A stretch of 64,000 nucleotides of DNA from Hordeum vulgare subsp. vulgare (lineage: Eukaryota > Streptophyta > Magnoliopsida > Poales > Poaceae), in the NCBI RefSeq assembly GCF_904849725.1, contig NC_058524.1, forward strand, positions 549,075,763-549,139,762. The letters are read 5' to 3'. Both the position numbers and the translations under genes were made by a program. Shown here piece after piece: positions 31,785 to 43,196 of this stretch; position 1 is the first letter of the stretch, and each line of letters opens with the position of its first letter. A model generated the notes under the pieces. It saw nothing but the letters and a program-made list of their open reading frames with translations, was not told the DNA's origin and did no database searches.

Positions 31785-34551
31785 ATGAGGAATCCGAAAG
31801 ATCCAAGAACTAAAATCCTACCTTCCACTACGAGGAGAGGTAAGGAACTGCCATCTAGCACTTGATTCACCTTTAGTTTTGAGTAAGTTTGCGACTTCGC
31901 CTCCTGCTACAAATCTTGATATGTCGCATGTGCTTGATGATGCTACTTCTGCTGCTCATGATGCTATGCTTGATACTATGCCTGATGATGCTATGCTTGA
32001 TACTATGCCTGATGATGTTATGCTAGATACTATGCCTGATGATGCTATGCTTGATACTGCTTTGCCACTTGGTTCCCTTGATGCACATATTGCTAGAGTT
32101 GCTGCTAGATGTGGTGATACTTCTGAAACTGCTGATACTATTGAAGTAGAACCTGCTACTATGCCTGAATTGCCTGTTATGCCTGATATGCGCTATGTTA
32201 TGGAGGGAGAGATAGCTGAGGACTTTCTTCCGTGTAAGGATAGCTATGATGTTGAAAAACTTCTGCGCAAGTGGAAAGAAAAATCTCTGAACGCTAGGAT
32301 GAAATACGACCCGAAGCTTGCAACTTCACCTATCTTTGTGACCGATAAGGATTATGAATTCTCTGTCGACCCTGAGTTAATCACTCTTGTCGAATCTAAT
32401 CCCTTTCACGGTTATGAGTCTGAAACGGTTGTAGCCCATCTTACCAAACTACAAGATATAGCCACCCTATTCACTAGTGAGGAAAAGATTCGCCACTACT
32501 ATATGCTCAAGTTGTTTCCTTTCTCGCTAAAGGATGATGCTAAGACCTAGTTCACTTCTCTTGCTCCTGGATGTGTGCGTAGCCCCCAGGATATGGTCTA
32601 CTACTTCTCTAAAAAATAGTTCCATGCCCACAAGAAGCAAGTTGCCTTGCAGGAAATATACAACTTTGCTCAAGCTGAAGAAGAGAGTCTCCCACAAGCT
32701 TGGGGGAGGCTTATCCAGCTACTGAATGCTTTGCCTAATCACCCTCTTGAGAAGAATGAGATACTTGATATCTTCTATAATGGACTTACCGATGCTTCCA
32801 AAGACCATCTAGATAGTTGTGCCGGTAGTGTTTTTAGGGAACGAACCGTAGAACAAGCTGAGATTCTGTTGAATAACATCTTGTGCAATGAGAATGCTTG
32901 GACTATTCCCGAACCACCTCCTAAGCCAACTCCGAAGAAAAGAGGTATTCTATTCCTCAGTCCTGAAGATATGCAAGAAGCCAAGAAATCTATGCGAGAG
33001 AAAGGCATTAAATCTGAAGATGTCAAAAATCTACCACCTATCGAAGAGATCCATGGTCTCGATAACCCGATACAGGTAGTAGAAGTAAATTCTCTGCGTA
33101 GGTTTGATGAGAGTGATATTTGTTTTGATAAACCTGCTAGCTTATGCATGGATGAATTTGATAACTTTGTTGCCAAACAACAGAGTTTCAATGATTATGT
33201 TAGCAGACAATTGGAAAAGGATGCTCGTATGCTTAGTCATTTAAGTGCTTGTGTGGACAGAAATGTCAATGATCTTAAACTTCTGAATAAGCATGCCTCT
33301 ATGGTTACTACTCAGGTAGAAAAAGTACTTAAAGCTCAGAATGACTTGCTCAATGAGTTGAATGACAATGCCGTCAGAGTCGTTACTAGAGGCGGTAGAA
33401 TGACCCAGGAACCTCTGTATCCTGAGGGTCATCCGAAGAGAACTGAACAAGATTCTCAAGGAGTTAGCACTGATGCACCTAGTCATCCTAGAAAGAACAA
33501 GAAAGGTGATAGGAACCTGCATGCTAGCAACCCTGTTGCTGCTACCCCTAAGAGTCCAAACGATGCCTCTATCTCTGATGCTGAAACACAATCTGGTGAT
33601 GAACATGAGCCTAATGATAATATCAATAGTGATGTTCATGAAGATGCTTAGCCTAGCAATGAAAAGGATGTGGAGATTGAACCTGTTGATCTTGATAACC
33701 CACAGCCTAAGAATAGAAGATACGATAAGAATGACTTTGCTGCTAGGAAGCATGGTAAAGAAAGGGAGCCGTGGGTTCAGAAACCCATGCCCTTTCCTCC
33801 CAAACCATCCAAGAAAAAGGATGATGAGGATTTTGAGCGCTTCGTTGAAATGATCACACATGTCTTTCTGCAAATTCGTTTGACGGATATGCTCAGGATG
33901 TCTCCGTATGCTAAGTACATGAAAGATATTGTGACTAATAAGAGGAGGATACCTGAGGTTGAGATTTCCGCCATGCTTGCTAACTATACCTTCAAGGGTG
34001 GAACTCCTAAGAAACTAGGTGATCCCGGTGTGCCCACTATACCTTGCTCCATTAAAGGCAACTACGTTAGAACTGTGTCGTGCGACCTTGGAGCCGGTGT
34101 TAGTGTTATGCCTCTCTCTCTTTATCGTAGACTTGAACTGGATAAGTTGACACCCACTGAAATCTCTCTGCAAATGGCCAACAAATCAACTGCTTTCCCT
34201 ATCGGCATTTGCGAGGATGTGCCTGTTGTGGTTGCTAACACCACTATCTTAACAGACTTTGTTATCCTGGATATTCCCGAGGACGATGCCATGGCTGTTA
34301 TCCTCGGAAGACCCTTTTTAAACACTGCAGGGGCTGTTATAGATTGCAACAAAGGCCATGTCACTTTCCATGTCAACGGTAATGAGCATACGATGCACTT
34401 TCCGAAGAAACAATATCGAGTACATTGCATCAATGCTATCGAAAAAACTTCATCGATTCTTATTGGGAGCTTTGAATGCCCTATTCCTCGTGTCAAGATG
34501 AAGTATGATTTTCTTGTTGGGGAGATACATATCCCCATTGAGGTGACCTAG
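31785..34551 (+). pseudogene. gag-pro: Outer element gag-protease pseudogene
   Basis: Homologous to 22526-25375. The ATG is at 31785-31787. A 5-base deletion near 31859 (ctagcacttg, where the inner copy has ctagctctgcacttg) shifts the frame. In the downstream frame there are TAG stops at 32548-32550 (Trp TGG in the inner copy), 32617-32619 and 33649-33651. At the gag/protease junction this copy has a sense codon where the inner copy has TAG, so gag and protease were one frame ancestrally. The protease motif reads CDLGAGVSVMP. The N-terminal gag repeat is made of 27-bp units (DDAMLDTMP), unlike the 24-bp-type units of the inner copy. Function is lost. Confidence 0.88.
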
Positions 34552-35258
34552 TGACTATTCGAAAATTCTCCGTTCTCTTTTGCGATTCGAGAAAGTTTTG
34601 TCGAGGGGATTTAATCAACCCCATTGACGGATTTCTTTCAATGACCATGAGATGGATGAATTGAGGAGTCACAAACCTCTGTTCCAAGATTTCACTTTAG
34701 GTTGCTTAGAAGAAAAATGATAGAGTTAGTTTAGTTTTCCCTGTTTTCTGTTTTAGCGTCCTGTGGAAAAATACCCCGAAAATAAAAATTATCCGAACGA
34801 TGTGAAAATCTAGTTTGATTTTTTCTGGAATATTTGAAAAATACTAGGATGAAGAGTCTGTCTGGGGGCCACACCAGTGGGCCACAAGCCCTAGGGGCGC
34901 GGGCACCCCCCTGGCCGCGCCACCCAGGCTTGTGGGGCCCACATGCACCCCCTCCACTCATTCTTGCTCTCATCCGCTTCTCCTACCTCCAGAAAAAAAT
35001 CGTTTCACAGCTCAAACCCGTGTTCTTGCTCTTCTTGCTGGGATTTTCGATCTCTTTGCTCAAATCACCGTTCTCCGAACTGTTTTGGGGAAATTACTCC
35101 TTGGTAAGTGACTCCTCCATTGGTCCAATTAGTTTTTGCTCTAGTGCCTTATACTCCGCATATTTTTCCTGCCTTGGTGACCATGTTCTTGAGCTTTGCA
35201 TGCTAATTCTAGCTGGTCCGAGGTAGTTTTGATGCGTAATATGGCCTCTAGGCACTTG
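34552..35258 (+). other. Outer element internal LTR-like segment
   Basis: Counterpart of 25376-26080. Dyad arms gtgggccacaagcc (34877-34890) and ggcttgtggggcccac (34927-34942); inner stem ggcgcgggca (34896-34905) with tggccgcgcc (34912-34921), one mismatch. Donor-like GGTAAGTG with GT at 35104. No gene. Confidence 0.6.
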
Positions 35259-35345
35259 TGGGAGCCGGAGGAGCTCACACAGCAGTGGCATCCTCAGTCC
35301 ACTCCGGAGTACCCCGGAGCTGGTTATTTCCCTCCTTGGGAGTAG
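35259..35345 (+). pseudogene. C-terminal stub of the accessory ORF in the outer element
   Basis: 28 codons plus stop (WEPEELTQQWHPQS..., ending FPPWE) matching the end of the inner ORF. About 1.08 kb present in the inner copy (about 26085-27158) is missing, with the junction at ctctaggcact/tgtgggagcc. Internal PPT aagcttgggggagt follows at 35367-35380. Confidence 0.8.
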
Positions 35346-37296
35346 ACCAAGTTAGGCCAAAAGCCTAAGCTTGGGGGAGTACGTGTTCTCACCGACTTTA
35401 CATTCTTGCTTATGCCTTCACTTTGTTAGCCGGTGTTCACACTTTGACACTGTATCATCCATGCTAGTTTATTTTCTTTTTCTCGTTTTCTTTTCGTGTG
35501 TCTGTCTAGTTTGAGAAAAACAAAAATATTTTCTTTTCTTCTTTTGCTTGTTGGGAGGTTTCTCGTGTAGATAGTTTTCTTTTTCTTTGGGTCAAGGTAG
35601 AAGATATTGGTTACAATGTTTAGTAGCTCTTGCATGCATACCTGTTTAGCTTTCAAAGAGCCATATTACTTTGTCTTCTCCTTTGTGTTCGCCTGCAGAT
35701 TCCAGCTTTAGTCCAATGCACGAGCACGCTTATTATTGATCACATCATTCATTCATGCAAGTGAAAGGCAATAATGACGATATATGATGAAGTGACTGAG
35801 CCTGGAAAAGCTGGTATGAACTCAATCTATTTTGTTTTTGTAAATATGACTAGCTCATCATGCCTGATTCAGCTTTGTTGTGAGGGAAACATGTTTGCAA
35901 TGACAACTTAGAGATCATAGTTGCTTATGCCATGCTTACTTAGCTAGGAGCTTATAATGGTTTGTCTTGATTGCCCACATGAATGTTGAGATGACTATGA
36001 TGTAGTGTGATAGGATGGTATCCTCCTTTGAATGTTTCAAGTGGCTTGACTTGGCGCATGTTCACGCATGTAGTTGACACAAAATCAACATAGCCTCTAT
36101 GATGTTCATGTTCATGGTGATTTATGTCCTACTCATGCTTGCACTCAATGCTAGTTAATCTCAATGCATTTTGATGACTGTTGTCGCTCTCTAGTTGGTC
36201 GCTTCCCAGTATTTTGCTAGCCTCCACTTGTACTAAGCGGGAATACTTCTTGTGCATCCACTCCCATAAACCCAAAGTTGTGCCATATCAGTCCACCATA
36301 CCTACCTATGTGTGGTATCTACGTGCCGTTCCAAGTAAATTTGCATGTGCCACTCTCTAAATCTTCAAGAAATAATCTGTCTTACATGCCCGAACCGCTC
36401 ATGTGGAGACAGGGGGCTATTGGTATCTTCCATGTTAGGCGTGTTATCCTCGATATGTGTTTATTCACTATCATTCACGAGAAAGGGGCCGGTAATTGGA
36501 ATTCCCAGTTCCATGCTCAAATCGAAAAGATAATTGCAAACAAAACTCCCCCAGGATTGATGTTGGTTTGGACGGTACCCGAGGATTCGGCTAGCCGTGG
36601 AGTGTGATTGATTGGTGGTGGGGGAGTCAAAACTTTACTTTTTTGTTTGGGAACCGCCTATAGCATGTGTAGCGTGGAATATGTTAAGAACTCTTAGTCA
36701 TTGTGTTGACAATGAAAGCATGCCACCCAAAATTATTATCTCTGTTTTAAAAGCTTGAGCTCTGGCACCTCTGCAAATCAATGCTTCCCTCTGCGAAGGG
36801 CATGTCTATTTATTTTCCTGTTGAGTCATCCTCCTCTTACAAAAGCACCAATTAGAGAGCACCTGTGTCATTTTTATGCTTTGCTTTTAACTGTGTTGAG
36901 TATGACTATGACTGGATCTTCATTGCCATGAATTACAATGTTTAGTCAGCCCTTGGTCTTTTAAGGTGCTCTGCATTTATGTTTTGTGGTCTCAGAAAGA
37001 GCTAGCGAAATACCATCTATTCGTACTGCTTCAGGTTGTTTTGATTGAAGTGTTGACGTTTGAGACTTATTATTATTTGCTCGCTAGTTGATTATGCCAT
37101 TGATATGAGTTTACCGTGAGACCTAGATGTCATTTGCTTATGTGGCTTGATTGTCATCTTGCTGAAACTCTGGTTATGAGTTAGACATAGTTGCAACAAC
37201 AACATCAAACAGAGTTCGTCAAAGTTTTTCTTTTGTCTCTTTTAGTTTGTCAACTGAATTGCTTGAGGACAAGCAAGGCTTTAAGCTTGGGTGAGT
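35346..37296 (+). other. Outer element 3' non-coding region
   Basis: Matches 27247-29193. Internal PPT at 35367-35380. The terminal PPT reads aagcttgggtgagt (37283-37296), one base off the consensus. No supported gene; frames such as 36278-36607 are shadows. Confidence 0.75.
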
Positions 37297-38892
37297 TGAT
37301 ACGTCTCCGTCGTATCTACTTTTCTGAACTCTTTTGCCCTTGTTCTGGACTCTAATTTGCATGATTTGAATGGAACTAACCCGGACTTACGTTGTTTTCA
37401 GCAGAATTGCCATGGTGTTGTTTTTGTGCAGAAATAAAAGTTCTTGGAACGTCCTGAAAATTTACGGAGATTTTTTCTTGAATAAAAGAAAAATACATGC
37501 GCAAAGATCCACCGGAGGGGGCGTGCCAGTGGGCCCCAAGCCCACAGGCCGTGGCCACCCCCCTAGGTCGCGCCGTGCAGGCTTGTGGGGCCCACGTGGC
37601 ACCACGGCCCCCAATTTCAGCTCTATATCTTTCGTTTCGCCTGGAAAAAAATGGAGAGAAGGTTTCATCGCGTTTTGCGATACGGAGGCGCCACCACATC
37701 CTGTTCTTCATCTGGAGGGCACATCTGGAGTCCGTTTCGGGCTCCGAAGAGGGGAAATCGTCGCCATCGTCATCATCAACCTTTCTCCATCGACAATTCC
37801 ATGATGCTCTACATTGTTCGTGAGTAATCTCATTGTAGGCTTGCTGGACGGTGATGAGTTGGATGAGATCTATCATGTAATCGAGTTAGTTCTTGACGGG
37901 GATTGATCCCTAGTATCCACTATGTTCTAGATTGATGTTGCTACTACTTGGCTATGATTAATGCTTGTCACTAGGGCCCGAATGCCGTGATTTCAGATCT
38001 GAACCTATTATGTTGTCGCCAATATATGTGTGTTTTGGATCCTATCTTGCAAGTTGTAGTAACCTACTATGTGTTATGACCCGGCAACCACGGAATGACA
38101 ATAGCCGGAACCACTCCCGGAGATGACCATAGTATGAGGAATTCATGTATTCACCGCGTGTTAATGCGTTGGTCCGGTTCTTTATTAAAAGGAGAACCTT
38201 AATATCTCGTAGTTTCCATTAGGACCCCGCTGCCACGGGAGGGATGGACAATAAATGTCATGCAATTTCTTTTCCCTAAGCACGTATGACTACATACGGA
38301 ATACACGCCTATATTAGATTGACGAACGGGAGCTAGTTACATATCTCTCCGTGTTATAGCTGTTACATGATGAATCACATCCGTCATACTCATCCATCAC
38401 CGATCCACTGCCTACGAGTCTTTTACTACTGGTTCTCGTTACGTTACTTTGCCTAGGCTTGTCCCTTGCTACAAAAGGGATTGGGCCACTTTGCTGCTGC
38501 TGTCACTACTGCTGTTACTTGTTACTTTGTTGCTGCTGCTACTGTTGTTCCTTACTACTCCGCTATTACTTGTTGCAAGACTTTGTTGGAGCTGTAGCCG
38601 GGGAAGCATTCTTCTCAAGAATAATCCCCCGTCAACGTGATGGCACCATTGATACAACAGTTAGGAATAGTGTGCCGTCAACAGATCGTTTCTGGCACCA
38701 TTGCTATCATACTACCTTGCTACTGATACTTTGCTTGCAGACACTAATCTTTCAGGTGTGGTTGAATCTGACACATTCAGCTGCTAAAACTTGAGAATAT
38801 TCTTTCGCCTCCCGTCTTGGCGAATCAACAAATTTGGGTTGAATACTCTACCCTCAAAAACTGTTGCAATCCCATACGCTTGTGGGACATCA
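37297..38892 (+). repeat. Outer element 3' LTR (1596 bp)
   Basis: TGATACGTCTCCGTCG...GTGGGACATCA, then TSD ggcgg (38893-38897). Dyad 37529-37542 with 37580-37595; TATA-like tatat 37624-37628. Confidence 0.92.
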
Positions 38893-39619
38893 GGCGGCGA
38901 TCAGCAATCCATGATATGTGGTCCCGTCGCCCCGTCTCGAGGATGTGTGACAGGGGCCAAGAATGCCTGGCCACGCCTCATCACAACCACGCGGGTATCC
39001 ACCCGCAACACACCTTTCATAATGTTCCTAGTAGTAAGGTGATGTTACCGTTTGTCTATAACATCAGGGAATTCGAGGTATCACCCTCGATGGACTCCAA
39101 TCGATGTAACCGTCAAGGTAACTAGGGAGGAATCACCCTCGATGGTGCACGCATGAGGGGTTGGACGATAGAGTCGTTATCGAAAGTGGTCAAGGAGGAA
39201 TCACCCTCCGTAAACGACCTCCGGTTAACTATACTACAGAGCTAACATCAGGAGTAAGTAACGAGGTGTCACCCTTGATACTTGATAGTAGCTCTACAGA
39301 GTCGTACAACTAAGGGGGTGTGAAGTGATGTGATGGGTCATGGCTCGTCGGTCACTTGATCGAGTCTTCGATGATAGGAGTGTACCTAGAAATGTGCAAG
39401 TGTGGCTCACAAGTGGGTCCAGCCTGCTGAGTTAGCACGTCAACTCTTGAACAGTTGAGTGGTCAACTGGGTCAACAAGGACCCATTTGTCATTGACTAG
39501 GCTAGCCTAGTCAGCAGGTTGACTGGTCAACTGGGTCTAATGGGACCGAGTAGTCACTAACACTGGGTAAATTAGGGGGTTAGATTAAATTAGCACGGTT
39601 AATTAAAGGGTGGGGCCTA
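38893..39619 (-). mobile_element. E0 long LTR, segment 3
   Basis: Continues E0 after the outer Gypsy TSD. It contains four dispersed copies of a ~17-19 bp motif, gaggNatcaccctcgatgg (39075-39093, 39127-39145, 39195-39209, 39263-39279), and repeated ggtcaactgggtc motifs near 39460-39540. No coding signal. Confidence 0.6.
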
Positions 39620-40777
39620 TCTATACCTAATAATAAAGCGGCTATTGCTTCCGTCGGAGAACGCACCATGGCATTTTTATAAAAAAAAGCCCCTGTAATT
39701 TTTTGTTATTCAACCCGCGCTCCATCATTTATCTGCAACGCAAAAGGAAAAACGATTCGCTGCAAAAATTATACCCGTACGCATCGCCTCCTCCCGTCGA
39801 CCCTGGGCCACCCTGACCTGTGCCCAGGCCGCCGCCACACCACTCGCCGCTGCGGCCGACCTCAACCGCCACCGCTGCCGATCTCAACCCACCCGCCTCC
39901 GCGGCTGTACCTCTCCCCGCTCACTACCTCCATTGCGGCGCTCGAGTGCATGGCGTCGAGCCTGGTCCACCGTGGCCTGTGCCCAGGCCGCTGCCACACC
40001 ACTCGCCGCCCCGGCCGACCTCAACCACCAATGTTGTCGATCTCAACCCACCCGCCTCCGCGGTCGTACCTCTGCCCGCTTGCTGCCCCCGTTTCGGCGC
40101 TCGAGCACAGCTTCTGGATCAAATCAACGCGACAGCTACAGCGACTTGGAATGATGCGTCTGCTCGATGCAGAACGGCGGCGGCGCGCGGATAAGGCGTG
40201 GCGGAGCGAAGTCCTTGCAGGTGGAGGCGGGCCTCCATGGCTCACATGGGGAACTCCGAGGTTATGGCGCGGCAACGGCGACTCCTTATGGCCAGATAGA
40301 GGCGCCTAAACCTTGCTCCCCTCATCGTATTCCCTCCTCCGGCAGGAACTCATCATCTGGTGAGATCCCCTCCACATGCCTCCAACCGTGTGCCAAGCAC
40401 TGGCAAGAAATTTTGTTTTGTGGGAATTTGTTTGTTGATGAATGAATGTATTGAATGTAAGATTGCATTGTTGTAGAGAGATAATGGAACACCACCTTCA
40501 GTTTGTCATCTCATCCCACATTCTCTACCCCATGAGTGAAATAAGATAACAGTCCATTGATCAATTCACGAAGCCTTTTTGTTTTGCTTTGCTTGTCCCG
40601 CTCAATTTCTCATCATGGTGAAATTAACAATGGACGGGTTGATTTCTCAACAAAATAGGATAGGACTCACTACATTAGTTAGTTAGCTTATTATTTTAAT
40701 AAATTAAAATAATTATAAAAAAATAAAAGCGTGTGGTATTTTTTTCTCTCGTTGCAATGCACGGGCCCTTTTGCTAG
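39620..40777 (+). mobile_element. Non-autonomous Helitron (1158 bp)
   Basis: 5' end TCTATACCTAATAATAAAG at 39620, preceded by A; 3' end gttgcaatgcacgggccc...ttgCTAG ending at 40777, followed by T. These are the known grass Helitron ends: A/T target, 5' TC, 3' CTAG, and the GCACGGGC element about 10 bases from the end. No RepHel protein. The GC-rich inner part (about 39790-40310) carries a 159-bp tandem duplication and may be captured sequence; I cannot name a source gene. 40310-40750 is AT-rich with no feature. Confidence 0.75.
39795..40105 (+). repeat. 159-bp tandem duplication in Helitron
   Basis: Two copies, from cgtcga at 39795 and 39954, exactly 159 bp apart throughout (for example gcccagg at 39822 and 39981; ctcgag at 39941 and 40100). 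The unit is GC-rich and divisible by three, so long shadow frames stay open. Confidence 0.85.
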
Positions 40778-40820
40778 TTGTTAGTAAAGAGGTTATTTAT
40801 CAGATTCGTTTTAAATTATA

Positions 40821-41144
40821 CTCCCTCCGTTTCTAAATATAAGTCTTTTTAGAGATTCCACTAGTGGACTTATACAGATGTATATAGACATACTTTAGTA
40901 TCAGGGACGAAGCTAGGATAAAAATTTAATGGGGTCATGTACATGGCACTGGGGTCATCCTTTTATAAATGTTAATGATTAGTACTAAATTAGTGAATGA
41001 TTTTCAGATTTCATTGGGGTCAATTGACCCCAGTGCCTATAAGGCAGCTCCGTCCCTGTTTAGTATAAAGATTCACTCATTTTGCTCCGTATGTAGACCA
41101 CTAGTGAAATCTCTTAAAAGACTTATATTTAGAAACGGAGGGAG
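40821..41144. mobile_element. Stowaway (Tc1/Mariner) MITE interrupted by a hAT MITE
   Basis: Terminal inverted repeats ctccctccgtttctaaatat (40821 on) and its complement atatttagaaacggagggag (ending 41144), flanked by TA on both sides (40819-40820, 41145-41146). This is the abundant grass Stowaway type. Without the insert and its TSD copy it is about 159 bp. Confidence 0.92.
40902..41058. mobile_element. hAT-type MITE (157 bp) nested in the Stowaway element
   Basis: Ends cagggacgaagct and agctccgtccctg form a terminal inverted repeat. A perfect 8-bp TSD, tttagtat, flanks it (40894-40901 and 41059-41066); 8-bp TSDs are the hAT hallmark. No coding capacity. Confidence 0.9.
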
Positions 41145-41146
41145 TA

Positions 41147-42087
41147 CTAACTACCTTGCTAATTATGTGGCCCCACATGTGAGTAGGCCATTAGGATTAA
41201 CTAAGCGGCCTCACACGGGGGACCCGCCAAGCATTGACACGCCGACGTTTAAATGCCGCGGTGCACCGGTGATGAGCCAAAACAGTGGTGGCCGGCTTGG
41301 GACTTACTCGAAACGCGTTATGATGGACAAGAAGGGGCGTGACCGGTCCCGTTCAAACGGGCGGAGCGGGTCGCAGCCGCCTGCAGTGGTGGCATGGCCA
41401 AAGCAGGGGCGTATCGACGTCGACGAGCGGCGAGGGTGGCTAACGTAGGTGGGGCTCATCGGGGAAGGGCTACGGGGCACAGGGGAGCACGCGACTGCGT
41501 GTGCTGGGCTCCTCGGAACCCCAGGAGCATGTTACAAAGCTCAGACGCGAGCTTTGCCAGCTGTTCGTCGACGACGACTAGAACGGCGGTGATGAGCTCG
41601 GGGGTGCGGTGGAGGCGACCTAGAGGGCAAGTGGGTCGGCGCAGAGAGATGGGGAGGTCGAGGAGCTCACCTCGGAGGCGCACAAAGGCCCGACGAGTGG
41701 CTAGGAGCGGCAGGTGGCTTGTATTGGCGCGACGGAGCTCCGGTGATGCAGAGGAAGAAGAAGCTCGATGCCAACGATGTGGCCACTCCGGTCTTCATCT
41801 CGTGGGCTACGGAGGCGGGTGGACCTCTTGGAGAAGGTCCGAGCCGACAGGGACGACGACGGCCGCAGTTTTAGCGGAGGACGGTCATGGCGGCATGGCG
41901 AGAGAGGTGCGAGAGAGCGAGGGGACTGGGCGAGGGGGAAAACTCGGGGCGCCGAGGGTTTGCGGAACAGAGAGAGACCCGGGGGTGGTCTTACCCTCGC
42001 CGGAGCGTCGTGGATGGCCGACGCATGGCGATCGGTGTTCAGATTGTCGTGCACGTGCCATGGCCTTCCCCTCTCGCGAGGGCGTAA
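41147..42087. other. GC-rich segment, probably E0 long LTR continued
   Basis: GC-rich sequence between the Stowaway and Harbinger elements. Long overlapping frames on both strands (for example 41394-42257) lack recognisable domains and reflect base composition. Taken as part of the long E0 LTR because the insertions around it share the same background; E0's far LTR end was not located. The last three bases, taa (42085-42087), are the Harbinger TSD. Confidence 0.4.
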
Positions 42088-43196
42088 GAGCATCTTCAAC
42101 AGCCGCGCTTCGCGCCGCGCCCAAAAACATGTTTACCGCGCGCCCATCGCCTGGTTTGGCGCGTCGCGCAGCGCTGGCTCCAGCAGCCGCGCTAAAATGC
42201 AGTGCACGCGCGCCGCTCCAGCAGCGCGCAAATATATATCATTTGGACACAAAATAAGTTTGAAACATTCATCAAAATGCAATGAACATGTGAAATTTAA
42301 CACAAACAAGTTGATGAATAAAAGTCGTGCCCACAAGTTCATCCAACCAAGTTCAAAATGCAAACCAAGTTCATCCAACAAAGTTCAAGACATAATAAAA
42401 ACACATCAATCATCTTCCTCGTCTTCTTCCGAAGACGATTCTTCCGCCTTCGAAGATGAATCTTCCTCCCTAACCCCATCACGCACCGCATCACGTGTAA
42501 CTCCGACGGTCTTGGCAAGATCTTCAACGGCATCTTCATGGGTATGTGTGGGAGGCACATCGAAAGACATTCCACCCATGGTCGGAGGTGCACCCATGCC
42601 TCCCATGAGAGAAGCAAAGCTTCTTCTTCGCCTTCGAGCTGCCGGAGCCGTCTGCCGCCTTCTTCTTCGTGGATGTTTTTCCTTTCTTCGACCCCGCCGC
42701 ATTGGGGAGCTTCGACGGTGCGGCGGCGGCACGGGACAGCGCCGGCGCGACGCCACCCGTCGACGTGGTCATCCATGGCGGCAAGAAAAGGCTGCGGGCG
42801 AGGCCGACGGTCGGCGGAGCTCCGGCGCTGGGGCGGCGGCTGCGCCAACGCTCGCCGCGCTAGGGTTTTCGGCGGCAGCGCGGGGGTCGCGGCTGTACAG
42901 CGGGGTGAGCGGGGTGCCGGTGTGCGCGTCCATGGTGGTAGGGGCGCTGGCGCCGGCGCGCGCGGTGCGAAGGGGGAAGAAAGGAGAGAGTTCGCGCGCG
43001 AGCTCAAGTCTGCCGCGCGCGGAAGTGAGCGCCCCAAATTACCAGCGCGGGATAAGGCGATGGACAGCGCGCCCAACTTGTTTTAGCGCGCGCGCTGTTT
43101 TTGCGCCCGCTGGAGCATCCCGCCGCGTCGCGCGCAGCGCTAAAAAGGCATATTTTTTGGCGCGGCGCTTGTTTTGCGCTGTTGTTGGAGATGCTC
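42088..43196 (-). mobile_element. PIF/Harbinger-type DNA element, non-autonomous (1109 bp)
   Basis: Terminal inverted repeat gagcatcttcaacag (42088 on) with ttgttggagatgctc (ending 43196), and a 3-bp TSD TAA on both sides (42085-42087, 43197-43199), the PIF/Harbinger signature. Subterminal regions are rich in gcgcg. The inside holds a minus-strand coding remnant (42415-42784) but no DDE transposase. The ends and TSD make the classification firm; the family name is unknown to me. Confidence 0.82.
42415..42784 (-). pseudogene. Coding remnant in Harbinger element, possible Myb/NAM-associated ORF fragment
   Basis: Minus-strand pieces in two frames: first MTTSTGG...SKKGKTSTKKKAADGSGSSKAKKK (about 42640-42775), then, after a frame change, MGGMGAPPTMGGMSFDVPPTHTHEDAVEDLAKTVGVTRD and an acidic tail (42406-42610). 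The Lys/Ser-rich linker followed by an acidic tail recalls the second ORF (Myb-like/NAM-associated) of plant PIF elements, but I see no complete domain. Could equally be a captured host fragment. Confidence 0.35.

Larger units (their letters stand above)
20043..38892 (+). mobile_element. Outer plus-strand Ty3/Gypsy element, non-autonomous, with nested copy in its 5' LTR
   Basis: TSD ggcgg at 20038-20042 and 38893-38897. LTRs begin TGATACGTCTCC and end TCA. The 5' LTR is split: 20043-20811 plus 30878-31705 (1597 bp without the insert) against a 3' LTR of 1596 bp (37297-38892). Without the nested element the whole is about 8.8 kb. It carries a broken gag-protease frame and no reverse transcriptase or integrase. 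The accessory ORF is almost entirely deleted. WHAM-like by memory; the Athila-like assignment rests on the accessory ORF of the sister copy. Confidence 0.92.

Noticed and set aside
41394..42257. 287-codon open frame
   Set aside because: Overlaps the previous frame and crosses the same Harbinger boundary; no motif.
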